This document shows, piece by piece, positions 16,725 through 25,947 of a stretch of 51,452 bases of DNA. The DNA lies in contig JANXDJ010000004.1 of NCBI GenBank assembly GCA_025059545.1, positions 2,304 to 53,755 of the forward strand, read 5' to 3'. A program made the translations under genes and the position numbers. The notes beneath the pieces were generated by a model. That model was given only the letters and a program-made list of their open reading frames with translations. It did not search any database and was not told where the DNA came from. Origin of the DNA: Archaeoglobaceae archaeon. GTDB taxonomy: Archaea; Halobacteriota; Archaeoglobi; Archaeoglobales; Archaeoglobaceae. Each line of letters starts with the position of its first letter. Position 1 is the stretch's first letter.

Positions 16725-17804
16725 ATGGTTACTGGTATAGTCTTTCATCCCGAGTATATCGAGCATGAACAAAGTCCAACTCATCCAGAAAGAAAAGAAA
16801 GACTCGCATATACTATAGATCAGCTGAGAGAGGAAGGTATTTTTTGTTATCCTGAAATAAAGCTCATAAATCCATCAATGGCTAGCATTGAAGACATTCT
16901 AGAGGTTCACACGAGAGAATACGTTGAATTTCTGAGAGAGGAGAGTAAGAGAGGTGGAATGATAGATTTCGATACTAACGTTCCAGTTGGAGTTTTTGAG
17001 AGAGCTTTGCTTGCAGCAGGCGGAGCTATTAGAGCAGGAAAAGCAGTACTCGAAAAAGAGGTTGAAAACGCTTTTGCAATGGTTCGCCCACCAGGACATC
17101 ATGCAAAATCCTATATTGGAGCAGGTTTTTGCTATTTCAACAACATCGCAATAATGGTGAGGTGGTTGTTGAAAAGAGGATTGAAAAAGATTCTAATCCT
17201 TGACTGGGATGCCCATCATGGTGATGGAACACAGGAGATATTTTACAGAGATAACAGAGTCTTGTTCATCTCAACCCATCAGATTCCACTTTACCCTGGC
17301 ACAGGATATCCGGATGAATTTGGGGAGGGAGAGGGAGAGGGTTTTACGGTAAACATTCCCTTACCTCCAGGTACTGGAGATGATGGATATGAGATGGTAA
17401 TCGAAGAGATAATCGAACCAGTAACACTCGAATTTGAACCAGAGTTCATCGCGATATCAGCAGGACAAGATTGTCATTTTACAGATCAACTCACAGGACT
17501 CGCTCTAACTGCTAGAGGTTATGCGGAGATGGTTAAGTGGTGTGTGAACATAGCGGAGGAGATCTGTGAAGGAAGGGTTGTTGCAGTCTTAGAAGGTGGT
17601 TACAGTGTTGAAGCAGCTTTGCCGTATACGAACCTTGGAATAATCTCTGCAATGGCAGGCTTTGACATCTCTGCTATAAGAGAGCCAGAAACTTACCTTC
17701 CTGAGCTCTTATTGAGGAAAAAACCAGGAGCAATTTTGAAACTGAAAAGAAACATCGAAGAAGTAAAGCAAGTTCTTTCTAAATTCTGGGTGTGTTTCAG
17801 ATGA
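16725..17804 (+). CDS. Histone deacetylase/AcuC-family amidohydrolase
   Basis: A 359-residue zinc-dependent deacetylase-fold protein. Motifs in order: THPERKERL, RPPGHHA (active-site His pair), GFCYFNNIAI, ILDWDAHHGDGTQ (zinc Asp and His), SAGQDCH (second zinc Asp) and the Tyr loop EGGYS. In archaea the substrate may be an acetylated protein, acetylpolyamine or small metabolite. The ATG at 16725 is used; a TTG two codons earlier is less likely. GTTTTAATTC at about 16698-16707 is a possible TATA box. It overlaps endonuclease V by four bases. Confidence 0.92.
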   Translation: MVTGIVFHPEYIEHEQSPTHPERKERLAYTIDQLREEGIFCYPEIKLINPSMASIEDILEVHTREYVEFLREESKRGGMIDFDTNVPVGVFERALLAAGGAIRAGKAVLEKEVENAFAMVRPPGHHAKSYIGAGFCYFNNIAIMVRWLLKRGLKKILILDWDAHHGDGTQEIFYRDNRVLFISTHQIPLYPGTGYPDEFGEGEGEGFTVNIPLPPGTGDDGYEMVIEEIIEPVTLEFEPEFIAISAGQDCHFTDQLTGLALTARGYAEMVKWCVNIAEEICEGRVVAVLEGGYSVEAALPYTNLGIISAMAGFDISAIREPETYLPELLLRKKPGAILKLKRNIEEVKQVLSKFWVCFR

Positions 17805-18433
17805 ATCTTGAAGATTTAAAGAAGGAACAAATTAAGATTGCAGAAAGAGTTGATCTCAGAGATAGATACAAGATCGAGGATATAAGATTTGTAATAGGAG
17901 TTGATCAGACTTTTTTTGGTGAAAAAATAATTTCCTGTGCTGTTAAATTCGATTTTCCATCACTGAAAGAGGTAGCAAGAAATTTTTCGGTTGATAAAGT
18001 TACTTTTCCTTACATTCCAACTTTTTTAATGTTTCGGGAAGGTGAACCAGCGATAAATGCTGTCAATGAGTTGATCTCGGATGCTACTGTTATAATAGTA
18101 GACGGTAGCGGTGTGGCGCATCCGAGGAGATGTGGACTCGCAACTTACATCGCTGTTAAGACAGAGACTCCATCGATAGGAGTTACTAAAAGAAAACTCT
18201 TTGGAGAATTAGTTGGAAATGGAGATGTTAGAGAGATTAGAAGCCTTGGAGAACTGGTTGGTTATAGCTTCAAACCATGTAAAAATTGCGAAGAGATCTA
18301 CATCTCTCCTGGAAGCTTTATCTCTCCTCAGACATCCTTGCAAGTTGTTAAAATTTGTACAAAGCGTAGATTGCCTTTACCAATCGAAGTTGCACACAGA
18401 TTCGGACAAGAATTAAAAAAATTGAATCTTTGA
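17801..18433 (+). CDS. nfi: Endonuclease V (deoxyinosine 3' endonuclease)
   Basis: A 210-residue EndoV. Catalytic residues are in place: D35 (GVDQTFF), the YIP wedge at 71-73, E80 (FREGEPA), D101 (VDGSGVAHPRR) with H107, and the lysine of GVTKRKL. It nicks one base 3' of deoxyinosine formed by adenine deamination, relevant at high temperature. The ATG at 17801 overlaps the HDAC stop; a GTG three codons earlier is possible. GGGTG lies upstream. Confidence 0.95.
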   Translation: MNLEDLKKEQIKIAERVDLRDRYKIEDIRFVIGVDQTFFGEKIISCAVKFDFPSLKEVARNFSVDKVTFPYIPTFLMFREGEPAINAVNELISDATVIIVDGSGVAHPRRCGLATYIAVKTETPSIGVTKRKLFGELVGNGDVREIRSLGELVGYSFKPCKNCEEIYISPGSFISPQTSLQVVKICTKRRLPLPIEVAHRFGQELKKLNL

Positions 18434-18434
18434 A

Positions 18435-19622
18435 TCATTTAACAGAATACTTCGCGAGGAATAGCTCGGGTTCAATTAGAATCGCTACATTGTAAACAGC
18501 TATTGCAGATATGATATCATTTCTCTTTATCGTGATATTTTCTGTAGCGCAAACTATTGCTCTATCGATCTTTTTATCCTCTTCTATCAGTTTGGGAGCC
18601 TTTGAGTATAGATTGAGTAAACAACAATCTTTCAAACCAACTCCTGAGATCGGTTGTTCGATAGTACTTGATGGAAAATCGATTCTTTCAATTTTTATGA
18701 CATCAATCTCACCTTTTTCTAGTCTTTTATCCTCTGCTGAGATTACTGGTTTTAGAAATCCGAATTCACTCCTCTTAAAAGTCAGCAATGGTAGTTTTTC
18801 TTTTCTTCTCTTCAAAATCCCATTTTTCATATATACTATTTTTGCTTCTTCTTTTTTCAGGAGATATCTCAAGATGCTCGGTGTGAAATTTCCAACAGAG
18901 ATGTAGTATATGTTTAGCACTCCTATTATATCTCCCTTTTCTATCGATGAATTTATAACTGGAACGAATATTGCCTCATTTATAAATCTACTCTCTTCAA
19001 CTTTTTTTGGCTTTCCCGGACTTATAACGTCTAAAAAACCTCCTATTGGGTTCCTAGTTATGTTCAGAGGTACTGGAATTGTGTTATCCGGTACTTCAAA
19101 GCCCCTAATCTTAATCCTCACGACTTTCCCCTTTTCGACTTCCAAATTCTCATCTGCAACTATGGGGATCCATCTTGCAAGATGCCAGCGCTTATACCAT
19201 CCATCTTCGACCTCACAAGAAATCCTTTTTAATTCACTATTTTTCTGATATACGATCTTTGCATCGTATTTCTTCATTTCTACCCTTGCTTCTGGCTCAC
19301 CTTCTTTAACTGTGGTTGGATAGACTTTTAAAATACCAACAACATCACCTCTCTTCACAACTCCATCTCTTACTGGCATGAAAACAGCACTCTCTATTCT
19401 CTTCTCCTCCTCTATCTTTCTTGCTTTATCCATTCTAACATCTAAAACGCTACCAACTGCATGTCTCATTATAGAGAGGGGAGAGAGCATTGTTTTTGGT
19501 GGCAAGTTTATAGGATCAACCGGAATTCGAGTTATGAGCCCTTTTGAAACTTCAACATCTCTTCTTGCCATCAGTATTTTCCAGTAAGCGTATCTTCCAG
19601 TTTGAAAACCAACCTCGCTCAT
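18435..19622 (-). CDS. Protein with three tandem DUF22 repeats
   Basis: A 395-residue protein built of three related ~120-residue units, recognised as DUF22, an archaeal family of unknown function. Each unit has a 'V.KG.V..I......P..T...P' strand followed by an acidic stretch, 'IEE...I..A.F.PV...' and 'KRGDVVGILKVY' or a variant (about residues 25-105, 155-250, 290-385). Unit 3 is most diverged and carries a Cys pair (DCCLLN). There is no signal peptide or membrane segment. The 'RGD(I/V)IG' beta turns resemble a small-barrel fold. It stands alone, with TTAAATAA at about 19643-19651 as a possible leaderless promoter. Confidence 0.75.
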   Translation of the reverse strand: MSEVGFQTGRYAYWKILMARRDVEVSKGLITRIPVDPINLPPKTMLSPLSIMRHAVGSVLDVRMDKARKIEEEKRIESAVFMPVRDGVVKRGDVVGILKVYPTTVKEGEPEARVEMKKYDAKIVYQKNSELKRISCEVEDGWYKRWHLARWIPIVADENLEVEKGKVVRIKIRGFEVPDNTIPVPLNITRNPIGGFLDVISPGKPKKVEESRFINEAIFVPVINSSIEKGDIIGVLNIYYISVGNFTPSILRYLLKKEEAKIVYMKNGILKRRKEKLPLLTFKRSEFGFLKPVISAEDKRLEKGEIDVIKIERIDFPSSTIEQPISGVGLKDCCLLNLYSKAPKLIEEDKKIDRAIVCATENITIKRNDIISAIAVYNVAILIEPELFLAKYSVK

Positions 19623-19731
19623 TATTAATAGTTTATTTAGATTTATTTAAGCTTTTCTCCAGCCAAATAAGCTAAAGGTTTATTAAAAGTTTGAAATTCT
19701 CTCCATTGAATCTAGAACATCTAGTAAAGTT

Positions 19732-19812
19732 CGCCGGGGGTGGGATTTGAACCCACGCGGGCAAAGCCCACACGCTCTCCAGGCGTGCGCCTTACCGCTC
19801 GGCAACCCCGGC
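19732..19812 (-). tRNA. tRNA-Ser (anticodon GGA)
   Basis: On the minus strand the gene folds as acceptor GCCGGGG/CCCCGGC with discriminator G, a D arm, anticodon arm CACGC-CTGGAGA-GCGTG (anticodon GGA, reading UCC and UCU), a long variable arm with GGGC/GCCC pairing, and T arm GTGGG-TTCAAAT-CCCAC. The long variable arm confirms a class II serine tRNA. It is 81 nt, CCA is not encoded, and there is no intron. A CATATATTC element at about 19845-19855 may be its TATA box. Confidence 0.96.
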
Positions 19813-19921
19813 ATTGAGTATTCTGGTTTTGAAACTCTTCTGTGTACTTGAATATATGCCTTTTCTTGATCAAAATAAATTGAAGAATTGTTTTTTGAGC
19901 TTTAGGGCTGCGATTGTACAA

Positions 19922-19946
19922 GAAAAGAGTTAAAAAAACTCTTTTC
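19922..19946. repeat. Perfect 10-bp inverted repeat
   Basis: GAAAAGAGTT (19922-19931), five A residues, and AACTCTTTTC (19937-19946) form a perfect hairpin or operator-like dyad. It lies between the divergent tRNA-Ser and SAM synthetase genes, upstream of the likely TATA boxes of both, so it is probably not within either transcript. Confidence 0.7.
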
Positions 19947-20015
19947 AATTTTCGAGGATTAAAGGGTGAGTAGATAGTGAGATAGTCTATTCTGGTTAAT
20001 TTGGTTTTGTAAATC

Positions 20016-20023
20016 TTTATATT
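20016..20023 (+). promoter_or_regulatory. TATA box of the SAM synthetase gene
   Basis: TTTATATT lies 31-38 bases upstream of the ATG at 20054. This predicts a leader of roughly ten bases, which would include the GGTGAT Shine-Dalgarno at 20045-20050. Confidence 0.5.
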
Positions 20024-20053
20024 TTGGGAGATACTGCGATTTCTGGTGATCTC

Positions 20054-21250
20054 ATGCCCAACATCTTCATTGAGGAGTTGATCCATACACCTATCGAGGA
20101 ACAAAAGATCGAACTCGTAGAAAGAAAAGGCATAGGACATCCAGATAGTCTCGCCGATGGCATTGCGGAATCGATGAGCAGAGAACTTTGTAGAGAATAC
20201 ATGAGGAGATTTGGAGTTGTACTTCACCACAACACTGATGAGACTCAGATAATTGCGGGGAAATCAAGCCCTAGATTTGGTGGAGGGGAAGTTGTTCAAC
20301 CGATAAAGATAGTATTGGTTGGTAGGGCTACAAAGAGAGTTGAAAACGAAGCTATACCAACAGATAAAATCGCTTTGAGAGCAGCAAAGAGATACATAGC
20401 TTCTGCGATGAGATATCTTGATCCAGAGCTCGATGTCATCTTTGAGATTTGTTTAGGTGAAGGTAGTGCAGATTTGCAGGATGTTTTCAAGAGGAAAAAA
20501 GAGATTCCACTTGCAAATGACACATCATTTGGAATTGGTTTTGCTCCACTTTCTGAAACTGAAAAACTTGTTTACAATGTAGAAAGACGAATTTACGAGG
20601 AGCTTAGAAAGAGAGAATCAGCAATTGGAGAAGATGTGAAGGTGATGGGTTTAAGGGAAAAGGATTCTATAAAACTCACGATTGCAGTTGCTATGGTTGA
20701 TAGATTTCTTAAAGGAATTTCAGACTATGATTGGGTCAAGAATGAAGTTCAGAATTTTGTCAAGGAGATTGCATCGGATTATACTCAGAAAGAGGTCGAG
20801 GTTTACGTAAACACAGCAGATGATTACGAAAGAAACTGCGTTTATCTGACAGTAACCGGGACATCTGCTGAAAACGGTGATGATGGTAGTGTTGGGAGAG
20901 GAAACAGATGTAATGGGCTAATCACACCAGGAAGACCGATGAGCATGGAAGCCACGAGTGGTAAAAATCCAATAAACCATGTTGGAAAGCTATACAATGT
21001 ACTCTCAACCATGATCGCAAACAGATGCTATGGAGAAGTTGAGGGAATAAGAGAAGTATACGTTAGAATACTGAGTCAGATCGGTAAACCGATAAACGAT
21101 CCAAAAGTTCTCAGCATCCAAGTAATACCGAAAAGAGGCTACTCAGTTGAGAAAATGGAGAGAACTTTGAGAGAGATAGCTGAGGATATGATCGGAAAAG
21201 TAACAGATTTAACCTTAAAAATCGTGAGTGGGGAAATCAAAACATTCTAA
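20054..21250 (+). CDS. mat: Archaeal S-adenosylmethionine synthetase
   Basis: A 398-residue archaeal-type methionine adenosyltransferase making SAM from methionine and ATP. Signatures: [17 protein letters not shown] near the N-terminus, [21 protein letters not shown], and [17 protein letters not shown] with [13 protein letters not shown]. This archaeal family is distinct in sequence from bacterial MetK. The frame is open from 20024, but the ATG at 20054 follows GGTGAT and matches family length. It supplies the SAM-dependent enzymes encoded nearby. Its 3' end overlaps the convergent M20 peptidase by 14 bases. Confidence 0.96.
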   Translation: MPNIFIEELIHTPIEEQKIELVERKGIGHPDSLADGIAESMSRELCREYMRRFGVVLHHNTDETQIIAGKSSPRFGGGEVVQPIKIVLVGRATKRVENEAIPTDKIALRAAKRYIASAMRYLDPELDVIFEICLGEGSADLQDVFKRKKEIPLANDTSFGIGFAPLSETEKLVYNVERRIYEELRKRESAIGEDVKVMGLREKDSIKLTIAVAMVDRFLKGISDYDWVKNEVQNFVKEIASDYTQKEVEVYVNTADDYERNCVYLTVTGTSAENGDDGSVGRGNRCNGLITPGRPMSMEATSGKNPINHVGKLYNVLSTMIANRCYGEVEGIREVYVRILSQIGKPINDPKVLSIQVIPKRGYSVEKMERTLREIAEDMIGKVTDLTLKIVSGEIKTF

Positions 21251-22355
21251 ATTTTTCTATGATGTTGCGATATATTTTTGTTGCAAGTCTCAATTCTGAA
21301 ATATAAACGAATTCATCTTCAGAGTGCAGGTTTTCACCTCCTGGACCAAGATAGAATGCGGGAATTCCAAGTCTTCTCACGTGTCTTGAATCTCCTACAC
21401 CAAGAGAAAATATAGCCTTAGGATTTATGTTCTCTGATTTTATAGCATCTATAATGATTTGAAGTAATCTGAGGTCATCTTCTATCTTGACATAGTCTAC
21501 TAGGACACCGTAAGCTGGTAAAAATCCAGAAACTTTTATTTCCATGTCATCTCTCTGGAAAAATCTAAGAACATCATTGACATTTATCCATGGTGCAAAT
21601 CGAACGTCTGCGCTTATATCGCATTCAGGGGCAACTATGTTCCTTTTTACTCCTCCTCGAATGATTGAAGGATTAAAGACAGCTTCCCAAGTTTTTACAA
21701 TGAATTCGATACCCAGATTCGAAAAAATTCTACTGTAATTTTCGTAATTACCTCTTAAATTCTTGAAATTCTCGACCATTTCAACTATGAACTTTGAAGT
21801 TCTAAATATTGCTCCTTCAGAGGCGTTTTTGGATGCTGTATGGCCATCTTTTCCGTTAAATTTTATATCTAACGCAAGAACGCAAGCTTGGAGGATCGTG
21901 ATCGAGTTACAACCTGTTGGTTCCCCAATTATTACTGCATCTGCCAATTCTTTTTCGAATACGGACTTTAAACCCTTTTTTCCACCTGTCTCTTCGTCTG
22001 CAGTAAATGCGATTTTTAAACCAAATTCAGGTTCTATATTTTCCACTGCGCAACAAATCGAAGCTACACATCCTTTTGCATCACAACTACCTCTTCCATA
22101 GAGCTTTCCATTCACTGTGATTGGGTTTAAGAAAATATCTCTTGCTGGAACTGTGTCGAGATGAGAAGTGAGCATCAAAGTCTTTTTTCCTTTACTGATC
22201 TCGATTAAGATGTTTTTTTTATCACCCACTTCGTAGACTTTTGTCTTGTAACTTGAGAAAAGCCTTTGAAGAAATTCTACTGCTCTAGAAGTGTCTCCTG
22301 GAGGATTACGTGTGTCTATTTTTATTAGTTCCTTAGTAAGCTCTACTGGGTCCAT
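21237..22355 (-). CDS. M20-family metallopeptidase (ArgE/DapE-like)
   Basis: A 372-residue M20 amidohydrolase. Zinc and catalytic residues are visible: TSHLDTVP, GRGSCDAKG, TADEETGG (catalytic Glu and ligand Glu), IIGEPTG, and the C-terminal His in ENLHSEDEF. Members deacylate N-acyl amino acids such as N-acetylornithine or N-succinyl-diaminopimelate. Because lysine synthesis here can use DapL (26345), which needs no succinylation, an ArgE- or LysK-like role is possible; sequence alone does not decide. The start at 22355 overlaps the end of the NAD(P)HX gene by 13 bases. Confidence 0.85.
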   Translation of the reverse strand: MDPVELTKELIKIDTRNPPGDTSRAVEFLQRLFSSYKTKVYEVGDKKNILIEISKGKKTLMLTSHLDTVPARDIFLNPITVNGKLYGRGSCDAKGCVASICCAVENIEPEFGLKIAFTADEETGGKKGLKSVFEKELADAVIIGEPTGCNSITILQACVLALDIKFNGKDGHTASKNASEGAIFRTSKFIVEMVENFKNLRGNYENYSRIFSNLGIEFIVKTWEAVFNPSIIRGGVKRNIVAPECDISADVRFAPWINVNDVLRFFQRDDMEIKVSGFLPAYGVLVDYVKIEDDLRLLQIIIDAIKSENINPKAIFSLGVGDSRHVRRLGIPAFYLGPGGENLHSEDEFVYISELRLATKIYRNIIEKFRMF

Positions 22356-23749
22356 TCAAAGCACCTCTTGAAAGCAAGAGGGAGATTTTCTATCAGATGC
22401 ATAGAAGTGAAATTGTAGCCGTATTTTTCAAAGCAGATATCACCTGCAAATCCATTTATGAAAGCCCCAGCACATGCTGAGTTGAAAGCATCATCATTGC
22501 AAAACAAAGCACCACAAACTCCTGCAAGTACATCTCCAGTTCCTCCAACAGTCATTCCAGCATTTCCAGTTAAATTGAACTTTATTCTCTCGCCATCGGT
22601 TATAACATCCTTTTTACCCTTCAAAAGTATCACAGCTCCTATTTTCTTCGCAACCATCATCACTTCTTCAGGCTGAGCATTGAAATATTTCCTCAACTCT
22701 CCTCTATGTGGGGTCAGTATCGCTTCAACTTTTTCGGGTATATTTCCAGTTATGCCTTCAGCGTCGAGAACTACTTTCTTACAGCTCTTGAGCAATTCAT
22801 CCAAAAATTCTCTGAACTCTTGATTCTCTCCCACACCCATACCGATAACTGCAACGTCACATTTTCTAACTATCTCCTCAGCTTCTTTTAAATTCCTTAA
22901 ACTTATTCTTTCTCCTCTTAACCCTCTGACTATTAGATTTGGACTAAAAGATGCTACAACATTTTTGATCGTTTCGGGGACTGCAGTGATTACTATGTCT
23001 GCACCGGAATGGTAGCAAGCTAGACTTGTGAAGGCTACAGCTCCTGTGTACTCTCCTCCTCCTATCACCGCAACCCTACCATGCATACCTTTATGCGCAT
23101 CGCTGAATCTTTTATACGTTTCCAAAAAATCACCAATCCCACAAAGTCTTTCGAAAGCTTTTGGAATTCCAATGTCTCTCACAACTACTTCTCCACACAA
23201 CTCTTTAGCTTTCAAAATTCCGGGTTTAATTTTGTGGAAAGTAACAGTCAGATCTGCTTTGATCGCTGTTTCATAGTTTCCAGTATCCGAATCGAGACCA
23301 CTTGGAACATCTACTGCAACTTTGAAAGCATCGATCGAATTCGCAGTTTCTATAGCTCTCACATGATCATCTCTTGGTTTTCCCTTCAAACCTATCCCTA
23401 GCAATGCGTCGACGAGAACGTCTGCATTTACTTTCTTTATTCCATCGTATATCTTGTAATCTGCTCTCTCAAGAATTTCGAGATTTTTTCTTGCAATAAT
23501 ACTCTTTATCTCTCTACTTATCAAATAGATCTCTACTTCAAAATCGTTCAGATGCCTTGCACAGACAAAACCATCGCCACCATTATTACCAGTACCAGCA
23601 AAGATTGCAACTTTTCCACCTTTAAACCTTCTTTTGATCTCTTCAGCCACAGCTTTACCTGCGTTCTCCATCAGCTGAAGTCTACTCAACCCAAAAAACT
23701 CACAGTTCAAGTCTATAACCCTCATTTCTCTGGAAGTGATAACTTCCAT
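22343..23749 (-). CDS. nnr: Bifunctional NAD(P)HX epimerase/dehydratase
   Basis: A 468-residue fusion. Residues about 1-205 are the YjeF_N/NnrE epimerase (GTGNNGGDGFVCARHL, VDVPSGLDSDTG). Residues about 220-468 are the ADP-dependent NAD(P)HX dehydratase NnrD, a ribokinase-like fold (ILTPHRGEL, LLKGKKDVI, GNAGMTVGGTGDVLAG). Together they repair hydrated NADH and NADPH, which form faster at high temperature. It is co-directional and overlapping with the M20 gene, and divergent from glyA across a 48-base gap. Confidence 0.95.
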   Translation of the reverse strand: MEVITSREMRVIDLNCEFFGLSRLQLMENAGKAVAEEIKRRFKGGKVAIFAGTGNNGGDGFVCARHLNDFEVEIYLISREIKSIIARKNLEILERADYKIYDGIKKVNADVLVDALLGIGLKGKPRDDHVRAIETANSIDAFKVAVDVPSGLDSDTGNYETAIKADLTVTFHKIKPGILKAKELCGEVVVRDIGIPKAFERLCGIGDFLETYKRFSDAHKGMHGRVAVIGGGEYTGAVAFTSLACYHSGADIVITAVPETIKNVVASFSPNLIVRGLRGERISLRNLKEAEEIVRKCDVAVIGMGVGENQEFREFLDELLKSCKKVVLDAEGITGNIPEKVEAILTPHRGELRKYFNAQPEEVMMVAKKIGAVILLKGKKDVITDGERIKFNLTGNAGMTVGGTGDVLAGVCGALFCNDDAFNSACAGAFINGFAGDICFEKYGYNFTSMHLIENLPLAFKRCFEWTQ

Positions 23750-23769
23750 AATTTAAAATCTCGGAAGCC

Positions 23770-23779
23770 TTAAATATTT
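23770..23779. promoter_or_regulatory. Central TATA element shared by nnr and glyA
   Basis: TTAAATAT (23770-23777; reads ATATTTAA on the minus strand) is centred in the 48-base gap. It lies 21-28 bases from both the glyA ATG (23798) and the nnr ATG (23749). Neither gene has a Shine-Dalgarno site, so both messages may be leaderless. Confidence 0.55.
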
Positions 23780-23797
23780 TTATCCATTCAGAAGAAC

Positions 23798-25051
23798 ATG
23801 TATTCAGAAATCTCAAGGATTCTAAAGGAACACAACGAGATGATGAGGAGATCGATTCCGCTTATAGCAAGTGAAAATATAACCTCTGCTCTCGTGAGAA
23901 AATGCTATCTTTCCGACTTTGGACATCGCTACGCTGAGGGAAAGGTGGGAGAAAGATATTATACGGGTTGCAGGTTCATCGATGAGGTTGAGAAGATTGC
24001 TATGGATTTGACTGAGAAACTTTTTGAAGTCAAACACGTGAATGTTCAACCGATTTCTGGAGTTGTAGCAAATCTAGCGGCTTTTTTTGCTTTAACAAAT
24101 CCAGATGATGTTATTTTAAGTATTTCCGTTCCTTGTGGTGGACATATAAGCCATGACAAGCTATCTGCCGCAGGTTTAAGAGGTTTAAGAGTTGTTTACT
24201 ATCCATTCAGCGTCGATGCGATGAACGTAGATGCAGAGGCTACAGAAAAGCTTGCCAAAGATGTTAAACCAAAACTATTCATTCTAGGTTCAAGCCTTAT
24301 CCTGAGAAGACAGCCCGTAAAAGAGATAAGGGAAATTGCAGATAAATTAGATGCCTATGTTATGTTCGACGCGAGCCACGTTCTTGGATTGATTGCAGGC
24401 AAGACTTATCCAAATCCAATTAGAGATGGAGCAGACGTTGTTACTGCCTCAACCCACAAAACCTTCTTTGGTCCCCAGAGAGGTTTGATACTGAGCAATG
24501 AAAGGGTTGCAAAGAGAGTTGACAGGGCAGTTTTTCCAGGAGTTGTGAGCAATCACCATCTCCATTCACTCGCTGGTTATGCAGTTGCTGCTATGGAAAT
24601 GCTAAATTTCGGTGAATCTTATGCCAAACAAATTGTGAGAAATGCTAAAGGGCTTTCTGAAGCTTTGTACAATCTTGGCTACAAAGTTCTCGGTGAGAGC
24701 TTTGGATTTACTGAAACGCATCAAATAGCTGTAGACGTTCGAGAATTTGGTGGAGGGGATAGAGTTGCTAAAAAACTCGAGGAGGTAGGAATACTACTGA
24801 ACAAAAATCTTCTACCATGGGACAGTATTGAAATGTCTTCTAATCCTTCTGGAATAAGAATTGGTGTACAAGAGGTTACGAGATTGGGAATGAGAGAAGA
24901 TGAGATGATAGCGATAGCAGAGTTCATAGACTTAACTTTGAGGGAGAGAAAAAGCTTTGAAAAGATTAGGAAAGAAATAACAGATTTTAGGAAGAATTTT
25001 CAGACTGTAAAATTTACTTTTGAGGAATGTGACGCTTATGAGATATGCTGA
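23798..25051 (+). CDS. glyA: Serine hydroxymethyltransferase
   Basis: A 417-residue archaeal SHMT, a PLP enzyme interconverting serine and glycine with transfer of a C1 unit to a pterin, expected to be tetrahydromethanopterin in Archaeoglobales. SENITS, RYAEGKVGERYYTGC, the PLP-binding Asp/His of MFDASHVLGL, and PLP lysine K221 in ASTHKTFFGPQRG are all present. No Shine-Dalgarno precedes the ATG. It overlaps the following methylase gene by seven bases. Confidence 0.96.
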   Translation: MYSEISRILKEHNEMMRRSIPLIASENITSALVRKCYLSDFGHRYAEGKVGERYYTGCRFIDEVEKIAMDLTEKLFEVKHVNVQPISGVVANLAAFFALTNPDDVILSISVPCGGHISHDKLSAAGLRGLRVVYYPFSVDAMNVDAEATEKLAKDVKPKLFILGSSLILRRQPVKEIREIADKLDAYVMFDASHVLGLIAGKTYPNPIRDGADVVTASTHKTFFGPQRGLILSNERVAKRVDRAVFPGVVSNHHLHSLAGYAVAAMEMLNFGESYAKQIVRNAKGLSEALYNLGYKVLGESFGFTETHQIAVDVREFGGGDRVAKKLEEVGILLNKNLLPWDSIEMSSNPSGIRIGVQEVTRLGMREDEMIAIAEFIDLTLRERKSFEKIRKEITDFRKNFQTVKFTFEECDAYEIC

Positions 25052-25947
25052 AAGAGATTAACCCTGCACTCTATGATAGATTGAAAAAAATAGATTGCTC
25101 CGATGAATTTTTTCATTTTCTTGACAGAAAGCTGAGGAAAAGTGTGAGAATAAACACCTTAAAAGCTAGGATAGATTACGTTCTTGAAAGACTCAGGATA
25201 TTGGATGAAAGGATTCCTTGGTGCAGGGAGGGATTTTATGTTAAAACAAATGAGTTCTCTTGTGTTCCAGAGCATCAACTCGGAATAATATTTCCCCAAT
25301 CTTCTGTTTCTATGATTCCACCACTTCTCCTAGATCTCAAGCCAGGAATAAAAGTTCTTGACCTCTGCGCCTCTCCTGGAGCAAAGACGACACAAATCGC
25401 TCAATACATGGAAAATGAGGGTTGTATAGTTGCAAACGATGTGAAGATGGAAAGAGTTAATGTTTTGATCTCTAATCTCCAGAAATGCGGAGTTTTAATA
25501 GCAAAAGTTACGATGATGGATGGTAGAAAATTTGCAAAATTTGAGAAAAAATTCGATGCTGTTCTTGTAGATGCTCCTTGTAGCAACATTGGAATGATAA
25601 GAAAAAAATACAGCTACGCAAAGTTTTGGAGTCTTAAGCTCAGCATCGATCTTTCAAAGTTACAGAAGGAACTGATTCTCGCTGGTTATAGAGCCTTGAA
25701 ACCAGGAGGCGTACTCGTTTACTCTACATGTTCTCTAGAACCTCTTGAGAATGAAGCAGTTGTAGATCATTTACTTCGTAACACTAATGCGGAAATCCTT
25801 GAAATAGACCTACCATTGAAATCTCTCGAGGGTTTCAAAAAGTTTGAGAATCTAGAATTCCTTGAAGAGGTGAGAAAATGTCTTCGAATTCATCCTCAGA
25901 TGAACGATACAGAAGGCTTTTTTGTAGCAAAAATATTAAAATCTTAG
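25045..25947 (+). CDS. NOL1/NOP2/Sun-family RNA (cytosine-5) methyltransferase
   Basis: A 300-residue m5C RNA methylase. An N-terminal RNA-binding region precedes the Rossmann domain with SAM motif LDLCASPGAKTTQIA, motif IV DAPCSNIGM (Cys) and motif VI STCSLEPLENE (catalytic Cys). The ending EGFFVAKI is typical of the catalytic domain. Target (tRNA or rRNA) cannot be assigned. The ATG at 25045 overlaps the glyA stop. A PUA-like C-terminal module often found in this family is encoded separately by the next gene, overlapping by 70 bases. Confidence 0.9.
   Translation: MLKEINPALYDRLKKIDCSDEFFHFLDRKLRKSVRINTLKARIDYVLERLRILDERIPWCREGFYVKTNEFSCVPEHQLGIIFPQSSVSMIPPLLLDLKPGIKVLDLCASPGAKTTQIAQYMENEGCIVANDVKMERVNVLISNLQKCGVLIAKVTMMDGRKFAKFEKKFDAVLVDAPCSNIGMIRKKYSYAKFWSLKLSIDLSKLQKELILAGYRALKPGGVLVYSTCSLEPLENEAVVDHLLRNTNAEILEIDLPLKSLEGFKKFENLEFLEEVRKCLRIHPQMNDTEGFFVAKILKS

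Noticed and set aside
19721..20230. Minus-strand frame covering the tRNA and SAM synthetase start
   Set aside because: It reads through the tRNA-Ser gene and the conserved mat coding sequence; there is no homology or start signal.
22458..23401. Several plus-strand frames antisense to the NAD(P)HX gene
   Set aside because: Serine- and proline-rich shadow translations with no Shine-Dalgarno or TATA; the minus-strand gene is certain.
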